A stretch of DNA of 9,826 nt, taken from contig JAODBN010000383.1 in assembly GCA_025463965.1 (NCBI GenBank), forward strand, positions 1-9,826, given 5' to 3'. The position numbers and the translations under genes are program-made. Source of the stretch: Acidimicrobiaceae bacterium. GTDB taxonomy: Bacteria; Actinomycetota; Acidimicrobiia; Acidimicrobiales; Bog-793. Shown here piece by piece: positions 5,356-9,826 of the stretch. The notes under the pieces were generated by a model that saw only the letters and a list, made by a program, of their open reading frames with translations, did no database searches and was not told the DNA's origin. Each line of letters opens with the position of its first letter. Position 1 is the stretch's first letter.

Positions 5356-7041
5356 TCAGGCGAGCCTGCGCCGCCCGTTGACCGCCGAGCACACCGCTCG
5401 CAGGCTCGCCGTCGTGATGCTCGAGTCGATTCCCACGCCCCAGCGCGTCCGTCCCGAGCCGTCGACGGTCTCCACGTAGGCGACCGCTCGCGAGTTCGCC
5501 CCCGAGGTGATGGCGTGCTCGCTGTAGTCGACCACGTCGAGCTCTATGCCGAGGGCGTCTCGGATCCCGGCCACAAACGCAGCGATCGGGCCGTTTCCCT
5601 CGCCGGTCAACGTGACGCGGGACCCGTCGACGGACAGGTCCGCGGTCACCTTGTCAGAGTCACCGATGCTTGCGATCTCGTGGGACACGAGCTGGACGCC
5701 TTGGTCGGCGCCCAGGTACTCCGAGCTGAAGACCTCCCACATCGCGGCTGGCGAGATCTCGGTGCCGATGTCCTCGGTCACGTGCTGGACGGCTTGGGAG
5801 AACTCGATCTGCAGGCGGCGCGGCAGCATCATCTGGTGCTCGACCTCCATGATGTAAGCCACACCTCCCTTGCCGGACTGCGAGTTCACCCGAATGACCG
5901 CCTCGTAGCTGCGCCCGAGGTGATGCGGGTCGACCGGCAGATACGGCACCTCCCACATCGCGTAGTCGTCGGCGAGCGCCGCCATGCCTTTGCGGATGGC
6001 GTCTTGGTGCGAACCGGAGAACGCCGTGTAGACGAGGTCGCCCACGTAGGGATGGCGCGGGTGAACCGGGAGGCGGTTGCAGTACTCGGCGACACGGCGC
6101 AGCCCGTCGATGTCGGACAGGTCGAGTCGCGGATCGACGCCCTGGGAGAAGAGGTTGAGCGCCAAGGTCACGAGGTCGACGTTCCCGGTGCGCTCGCCAT
6201 TTCCGAACAGGCATCCCTCGACCCGGTCGGCCCCGGCCATCACGCCGAGCTCTGCCGCGGCTACCGCGCAGCCGCGGTCGTTGTGCGGGTGCAGGCTCAG
6301 GATCACCGAGTCACGGCGGGGAATGTGGCGGTGGAACCACTCGATGAGGTCGGCGTAGACGTTCGGCGTCGACATCTCGACGGTGGCCGGGAGATTGAGG
6401 ACGATCGGATGCTCCGGAGTCGGCTCGATGACGTCCATCACCGCGGAGCAGATGTCGACCGAGTAGTCGATCTCGGTGCCGGTGAACGACTCCGGGCTGT
6501 ACTCGTAGCGGATCTCGGTCTCCGGGAGAGTGGCCTCGAGCTCGCGACAGCGGCGGGCCGCGTCGACGGCGATCTTCGTTATCCCCGCCTTGTCCAGCCC
6601 GAAGACGACCCTCCGCTGGAGGACAGAGGTCGAGTTGTAGAAGTGCACAATGGCGCGTCGCGCCCCGGCGAGCGCCTGGTAGGTCCGCTCGATCAGCTCC
6701 TTGCGACACTGCACGAGGACCTGGATGGTGACGTCCTCGGGGATCAGGTCCTCTTCGATGAGCTGGCGGACGAAGTCGAAGTCCGGCTGAGAGGCAGAGG
6801 GAAAGCCGACCTCGATCTCCTTGAACCCCGCGCCCACGAGCGCCTCGAACATCCGGCGCTTGCGGGTGGGGTCCATCGGGTCGATGAGGGCCTGGTTGCC
6901 GTCGCGCAGGTCGACGGCGCACCACAGCGGTGCGGTAGTGATGGTCTTCGACGGCCAGGTGCGGTCCGGGAGGTCCACCGGCTCGTACGGGCGATAACGC
7001 TCGAAGGGCATCGGCTTGGGAGTCACGCTGGGCGGAGGCAT
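5356..7041 (-). CDS. leuA: 2-isopropylmalate synthase
   Basis: This 561-residue enzyme condenses acetyl-CoA with 2-oxoisovalerate to 2-isopropylmalate, the committed step of leucine synthesis in the cytosol. The N-terminal TIM barrel has LWCAVDLRDGNQAL (39-52) with Arg46 and metal ligand Asp47; His251 and His253 in LHPHNDRG and Asn287 in NGERTGN complete the divalent-metal site. GSHQDAIRKG belongs to the subdomain that follows the barrel. From roughly residue 435 the leucine-binding regulatory domain is present, with GNGPIAAFVAGI and VVDYSEHAITSG, so feedback inhibition by leucine is expected. The length and opening PFERYRPYEPVDLPDRTWP are typical of the actinobacterial form. I choose ATG 7041 with AGAGGACAGGA upstream; an in-frame start at 7176 would add 45 residues translated from the terminator and leader region. 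A leader peptide and terminator lie upstream, so transcription is probably also controlled by leucine supply. Confidence 0.96.
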   Translation of the reverse strand: MPPPSVTPKPMPFERYRPYEPVDLPDRTWPSKTITTAPLWCAVDLRDGNQALIDPMDPTRKRRMFEALVGAGFKEIEVGFPSASQPDFDFVRQLIEEDLIPEDVTIQVLVQCRKELIERTYQALAGARRAIVHFYNSTSVLQRRVVFGLDKAGITKIAVDAARRCRELEATLPETEIRYEYSPESFTGTEIDYSVDICSAVMDVIEPTPEHPIVLNLPATVEMSTPNVYADLIEWFHRHIPRRDSVILSLHPHNDRGCAVAAAELGVMAGADRVEGCLFGNGERTGNVDLVTLALNLFSQGVDPRLDLSDIDGLRRVAEYCNRLPVHPRHPYVGDLVYTAFSGSHQDAIRKGMAALADDYAMWEVPYLPVDPHHLGRSYEAVIRVNSQSGKGGVAYIMEVEHQMMLPRRLQIEFSQAVQHVTEDIGTEISPAAMWEVFSSEYLGADQGVQLVSHEIASIGDSDKVTADLSVDGSRVTLTGEGNGPIAAFVAGIRDALGIELDVVDYSEHAITSGANSRAVAYVETVDGSGRTRWGVGIDSSITTASLRAVCSAVNGRRRLA

Positions 7042-7129
7042 CGGTCCTGTCCTCTTCGTCGAGTTGTCCGGGTCTGTGGCGCTTCGTCCCCGAGGTGCGG
7101 GGCGTTCTTCGAATGGCTGCGTGGGCAAC

Positions 7130-7162
7130 AAAAAACCTCCTGGCCCACTGGGCACAGGAGGT
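7130..7162 (-). terminator. Intrinsic terminator in the leuA leader (putative attenuator)
   Basis: On the minus strand ACCTCCTG pairs with CAGGAGGT (plus positions 7155-7162 and 7135-7142). After a single bulged T, GCCC then pairs with GGGC around a three-base AGT loop, and a run of six T follows (A run at 7130-7135). It lies 88 bases before the leuA ATG and downstream of the leader peptide, on the same strand. A canonical terminator upstream of the gene it precedes, rather than after a gene, is what an attenuator looks like. Confidence 0.85.
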
Positions 7163-7164
7163 GT

Positions 7165-7190
7165 CGGCGAGCGCAAATGGGCGCTCGCCG
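7165..7190 (-). promoter_or_regulatory. Leader RNA hairpin directly after the leader-peptide stop
   Basis: CGGCGAGCGC and GCGCTCGCCG form a perfect ten-base-pair stem with a six-base CCATTT loop. It begins on the base after the leader-peptide stop and ends two bases before the terminator stem. Two competing pairings are visible. GCCCATT (7176-7182) can pair with AGTGGGC (7143-7149) in the top of the terminator, with one G-U pair. The leader-coding bases GCGAGCG (7218-7224) can pair with CGCTCGC (7167-7173). The region therefore has mutually exclusive folds as required for attenuation, though no long antiterminator is obvious. Confidence 0.6.
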
Positions 7191-7238
7191 TTACGTAAGA
7201 AGGAGGCTGTCCGCGGCCGCTCGCAGGTTGGAGGTCAT
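7191..7238 (-). CDS. Putative leucine leader peptide of leuA
   Basis: A 15-residue open frame, MTSNLRAAADSLLLT, runs from ATG 7238-7236 to TAA at 7193-7191. Three consecutive Leu codons, CTC CTT CTT (7205-7197), come just before the final Thr and stop, with a fourth Leu codon earlier; CTT is otherwise uncommon in the GC-rich genes here. The Leu run ends six bases before a strong hairpin and shortly before a terminator, all upstream of leuA on the same strand: the layout of ribosome-mediated attenuation, where slow leucine decoding changes leader RNA folding and lets transcription continue. No clear ribosome site precedes the ATG, but a promoter can be placed so that transcription starts at the ATG. 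The peptide itself probably has no other role. Confidence 0.75.
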   Translation of the reverse strand: MTSNLRAAADSLLLT

Positions 7239-7244
7239 CTCGCG

Positions 7245-7273
7245 AGTCTGACCGAGGTGGCGAGCGGCGTCAA
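7245..7273 (-). promoter_or_regulatory. Putative leuA promoter giving a leaderless leader-peptide transcript
   Basis: On the minus strand TTGACG (7273-7268) resembles a -35 element, and CAGACT (7250-7245) is a modest -10 after a 17-base spacer. The A of the leader-peptide ATG at 7238 lies seven bases past the -10, right where transcription should begin. The -35 matches the consensus at five of six positions and the -10 at only three of six, so this is a hypothesis supported mainly by spacing and context. Confidence 0.45.
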
Positions 7274-7388
7274 GGAGGCCCCCTTCTACCGCAGTGCTTG
7301 GCACGCGGAAACGCCATGGCACCGGACGTCGTAGCTTGGCTCGCACGAGGACGGTAGTGGCCGCCCTTCCTGGGGAAGAGATGATTAC

Positions 7389-7913
7389 GTGAAACTCCCA
7401 CGGGTTCGCCCGAAGCTGCCTGCCATCCGCCTGAGCATCCCCGTGCGGCTCCGTAGGGCTCGCCCGGATGCCTCCTCGCGCGGCGTCCGCGTTCCCCTGA
7501 AGCTTTTGCGGCTTCCGTTCAAGCTCTTCGGAGTGCGCCCGAAGCTTCCGTCCACGCGCATCGGCCTCGCCGCCGGCGCGCTCGGCTTGGCGGCCGGGGC
7601 TGGCGCACTGGCGCGTCGCCGGGCGAAGTTGCGCCGCGCCCGGCGAGAGCAGGACTTCCATCGCGCGAGCGAGGGGCTGTGGCCCGCGGTCCCCGAACGC
7701 GGGGAGAACATCGTGCGGATCGTCGCGGAGCGGCCCGCCGGCGACGGGGCGCTGCCGGAGATCGCGCAGTTCCGCCGCAACACGGATCACGACGGCGCGG
7801 GACAGGCCGTCGGGGACCCGGACGCCGACGCTCACGACCAGCGCGCCGCGGTCGAGCAGCCCAAAGCGCAGGCCACCCCCGAGCGCCCGGAGGCCGGCCC
7901 GAGCGCCAGCTGA
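7389..7913 (+). CDS. Hypothetical basic protein with one probable membrane segment
   Basis: A 174-residue protein I do not recognise. It begins at GTG 7389, with GGAAGAG eight bases upstream. About 87% of codons end in G or C by hand count, as expected for a real gene here, and this frame does so better than its overlapping alternatives. Residues 1-57 are strongly basic and proline-rich, with VRPKLP occurring twice (6-11 and 49-54). A Gly/Ala-rich hydrophobic stretch, IGLAAGALGLAAGAGALA (58-75), could span a membrane. It is followed by a very basic patch (ARRRAKLRRARRE) that would stay in the cytosol. The C-terminal half is charged, low in complexity and acidic toward the end, probably disordered. 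It lies between leuA and serA but on the opposite strand, so it is not part of their transcripts. A DNA- or membrane-associated role is conceivable but unsupported. Confidence 0.6.
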   Translation: MKLPRVRPKLPAIRLSIPVRLRRARPDASSRGVRVPLKLLRLPFKLFGVRPKLPSTRIGLAAGALGLAAGAGALARRRAKLRRARREQDFHRASEGLWPAVPERGENIVRIVAERPAGDGALPEIAQFRRNTDHDGAGQAVGDPDADAHDQRAAVEQPKAQATPERPEAGPSAS

Positions 7914-7918
7914 TCGCG

Positions 7919-7935
7919 GCGCCCGGGCTGGGCGC
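7919..7935. terminator. Small hairpin between convergent hypothetical gene and serA
   Basis: GCGCCC (7919-7924) and GGGCGC (7930-7935) form a six-base-pair stem with a five-base loop in the 48 bases between the two convergent stop codons. There is no T run on either strand. Placement suits a bidirectional terminator, but in DNA this GC-rich such stems arise often by chance. Confidence 0.3.
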
Positions 7936-7961
7936 TCAGACCGATCGGGGAAGACCTCGGC

Positions 7962-9530
7962 TCAGGTCCCGCTGATCTGGTGGACCTCGGTGATGCCCGG
8001 CGCCGAGCGCAGCCGGCCCAGCACGTCGAGCTCCACCGGGGCATCCGTGGCAATCACCATGAGCGCCTCTCCCGTGCCGGCCGTCTGGCCGACCGCCATG
8101 TGCGCGATCGACACCCCGGCGTCTCCGAGCACGGTCCCGACGACGCCGATCATGCCGGGACGGTCCTCGTTGCGCACCACCAGCATGTTGGCCGCGGGCG
8201 GCACGTCGACGGGGTGACCCTCGACCTGCACGAACCGCGGCGCCTCCTCCGGTCCCATGAGGCTTCCCACCACGGAGTGGTCGCTCGAGCGGACGGTGAT
8301 CAGGCTGACCCGGTCGGCGGACGCGGTGGTCTGCACCTCGCGCACGACGAGGCCCCGCTCCTCGGCGATCCTCGGGGCGTTCACGTAGGAGACCGGGTCG
8401 TCGGTGCTGGCGGCGAACACGCCCTTCAGCACGGAGAGCGTGAGGATCCCGACGTCCTCACCTGCAAGCGTCCCGCCGTACTCGACCTCGAGCTGGTCCG
8501 GCAGACCCTCGCACAGCCCGGCGAGGAAGCGGCCGAGCTGCTCGGCGATCCCGAGGAAGGGGCTGACGGCTTCCGATGCTCCCCGGGCCGCCACGTTCAC
8601 CGCATAGGGGACGAAGTCTCCGCGCAGCGCCAGCACGATCTGCTCCGCGATCTGCTCTCCCGCCTTGTCCTGGGCCTCGCCGGTGCTGGCCCCGAGGTGC
8701 GGGGTGACGACGACACCGGAGAGCCCGAACAAGGGCGACGAGGTGGTCGGCTCGGTGGCGAAGACGTCGAGGGCGGCGCCCGCCACCACGCCCGAGCGGA
8801 TCGCCTCGGCAAGGGCGTCCTCGTCGACGATCCCGCCGCGCGCCGCGTTGACGATACGGATGCCCGGCTTCGCCTTGGCGAACAGCTCCTTTCCGAACAG
8901 ACCGACGGTTTCCTTGTTTTTCGGGAGGTGGATCGTGACGAAATCGGCGGTGGCCACGAGCTCGTCGAGCGAGAGGAGCTCCACGCCCATGCGCTTCGCG
9001 CGCTCGGGCGAGGTGTAGGGGTCATAGGCGACGAGGTGCATCCCGAAGGCGAGCATGCGCTGCGCGACGAGCGCCCCGATCCTGCCGAGCCCGACGACCC
9101 CGAGGGTCTTGCCGGAGAGCTCGACGCCCTCCCACTTGGAGCGCTCCCAACGGCCCTCGACGAGGGCCGAGTGCGCCTGGGGGATGTTGCGCGCCTGGGC
9201 GAGCAACAGCGCCACCGCGTGCTCGGCGGCCGAGACGATGTTCGACTCGGGAGCGTTCACGACCATTACCCCGAGCCGGGTGGCCGCAGGGACGTCCACG
9301 TTGTCGAGGCCCACCCCGGCACGGCCGACCACCTGGAGGTCACGGCCCGCCTCGAGCACCTCGGGGATCACCTTGGTGGAGGAGCGGATGACGAGGGCGT
9401 TGGCGCCCTTTACCGCGTCGAGAAGCTGCTCGGGCGACAGGTCGAGCTGGACGTCCACCTCATGGCCCGCCGCCGCCATCGCCTCCAGCCCGCTGTCCGC
9501 GAGCTTTTCGGTGACGAGGATCCTTGCCAT
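7962..9530 (-). CDS. serA: D-3-phosphoglycerate dehydrogenase
   Basis: This 522-residue cytosolic enzyme oxidises 3-phosphoglycerate to 3-phosphohydroxypyruvate with NAD, the first step of serine synthesis. The NAD-binding motif is GLGRIG (147-152), with Asp170 at the end of the next strand (VAYDPY), favouring NAD. Catalytic Arg231 (NAARGG), Glu260 (DVFATEP) and His278 (TPHLGAST) are all present. VGRAGVGLDNVD (68-79) belongs to the substrate-binding domain. After about residue 310 comes the extra intervening domain found in long actinobacterial SerA proteins, then a C-terminal ACT domain starting near NMLVVRNEDRPGMIGVVG, which usually binds serine as feedback inhibitor. The length is close to that of the mycobacterial enzyme. 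ATG 9530 has AAGGGAG seven bases upstream. The gene lies 70 bases after an aminotransferase on the same strand, possibly its operon partner. Confidence 0.96.
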   Translation of the reverse strand: MARILVTEKLADSGLEAMAAAGHEVDVQLDLSPEQLLDAVKGANALVIRSSTKVIPEVLEAGRDLQVVGRAGVGLDNVDVPAATRLGVMVVNAPESNIVSAAEHAVALLLAQARNIPQAHSALVEGRWERSKWEGVELSGKTLGVVGLGRIGALVAQRMLAFGMHLVAYDPYTSPERAKRMGVELLSLDELVATADFVTIHLPKNKETVGLFGKELFAKAKPGIRIVNAARGGIVDEDALAEAIRSGVVAGAALDVFATEPTTSSPLFGLSGVVVTPHLGASTGEAQDKAGEQIAEQIVLALRGDFVPYAVNVAARGASEAVSPFLGIAEQLGRFLAGLCEGLPDQLEVEYGGTLAGEDVGILTLSVLKGVFAASTDDPVSYVNAPRIAEERGLVVREVQTTASADRVSLITVRSSDHSVVGSLMGPEEAPRFVQVEGHPVDVPPAANMLVVRNEDRPGMIGVVGTVLGDAGVSIAHMAVGQTAGTGEALMVIATDAPVELDVLGRLRSAPGITEVHQISGT

Positions 9531-9600
9531 TGTTGTGCTCCCTTGTCTCGGTCCTGGCGCACGTCCGTCACGGCGCCTTGCCCACCGGAAGCTCGATCGC

Positions 9601-9826
9601 TCAGCGCGCCTCGGCGAACAGCTCGGCCAGTCGGACGACCCCGCGGGCGAGGTCGTCGTCGGCGAGCGCGTACGAGAACCGAGCGTAGCCGGGAGCACCG
9701 AAGGCCTCGCCGGGCACGAAGGCCACCTTGGCCTCCTCGAGGGCGAGCTCGGCGAGCTCCAGGCTCGAGGCGGGGCGCCGCCCCCGCAGCTGTTTCCCGA
9801 GCAGCTCGGCCACCGAGGGAAAGACG
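9601..9826 (-). CDS. PLP-dependent class I/II aminotransferase (C-terminal part; start lies outside the window)
   Basis: About 74 C-terminal residues are seen, entering from the window edge in frame as VFPSVAELLG and ending at a stop at 9603-9601. VAFVPGEAFGAPGYARFSYALADDDL is the hallmark C-terminus of aspartate-type aminotransferases. The Arg in GYARFSYAL corresponds to the family's substrate alpha-carboxylate-binding arginine, and the PGEAFG turn precedes it. The catalytic lysine would be in the missing part. It is upstream of serA on the same strand with a 70-base gap, so the two could be co-transcribed. It might transaminate phosphohydroxypyruvate for serine synthesis or simply be an aspartate or branched amino-acid transaminase; the fragment cannot decide. 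Confidence 0.85.
   Translation of the reverse strand, partial: VFPSVAELLGKQLRGRRPASSLELAELALEEAKVAFVPGEAFGAPGYARFSYALADDDLARGVVRLAELFAEAR

Noticed and set aside
5515..7251. A 578-codon plus-strand open frame opposite leuA
   Set aside because: It is the antisense shadow of leuA, rich in Asp, Arg and Val as expected from reversed high-GC coding, with no family motifs.
7191..7835. A 214-codon minus-strand open frame upstream of leuA
   Set aside because: It lies antisense to the hypothetical plus-strand gene, has no recognisable protein and no ribosome site; only its last 15 codons make sense, as the separate leader peptide.

Overview
The window reads as a piece of a high-GC actinobacterial chromosome, probably an Actinomycetota lineage, though I cannot place it more finely. 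The signs are GC-rich third codon positions in the core genes, GTG starts, purine-rich ribosome sites, a PPOX-type split-barrel protein of the Rv1155 kind, a 561-residue actinobacterial-style 2-isopropylmalate synthase and a long (522-residue) SerA with intervening and ACT domains.

Left part (1-1616): the first codons of a minus-strand gene lie divergent from a short-chain dehydrogenase/reductase and a small F420/FMN-binding PPOX-family protein. The divergent 355-base intergenic region holds an operator-like palindrome.

Middle part (about 1620-5350): this looks accessory. It has a minus-strand patatin-like hydrolase; about 320 bases with no recognisable gene; a decayed tyrosine recombinase C-terminus whose reading frame is broken at least three times; a translationally coupled minus-strand pair (DinB-like protein, then RimL-type acetyltransferase) joined by a GTGA overlap; and a divergent GNAT acetyltransferase ending inside a perfect 11-bp hairpin. 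Codon use and GC look lower than in the flanks: one 60-base line in the second GNAT gene is 34/60 GC by hand count against 40/60 in serA. The recombinase remnant suggests an old integrated element.

Right part (5356-9826): amino-acid biosynthesis on the minus strand. leuA is preceded by what looks like a complete leucine attenuator: a 15-codon leader peptide with three successive Leu codons just before its stop, a strong hairpin directly after the stop, then an intrinsic terminator with a run of six T, all upstream of the leuA ribosome site. A promoter fits such that the leader peptide would be translated from a leaderless start. Beyond a small plus-strand gene for a basic, probably membrane-anchored protein lie serA and, upstream of it on the same strand, the C-terminus of a class I/II aminotransferase.

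I found no tRNA, rRNA, CRISPR array or intact insertion sequence. The strongest candidate for a second look is the leuA leader; the most informative evolutionary trace is the frameshifted recombinase.
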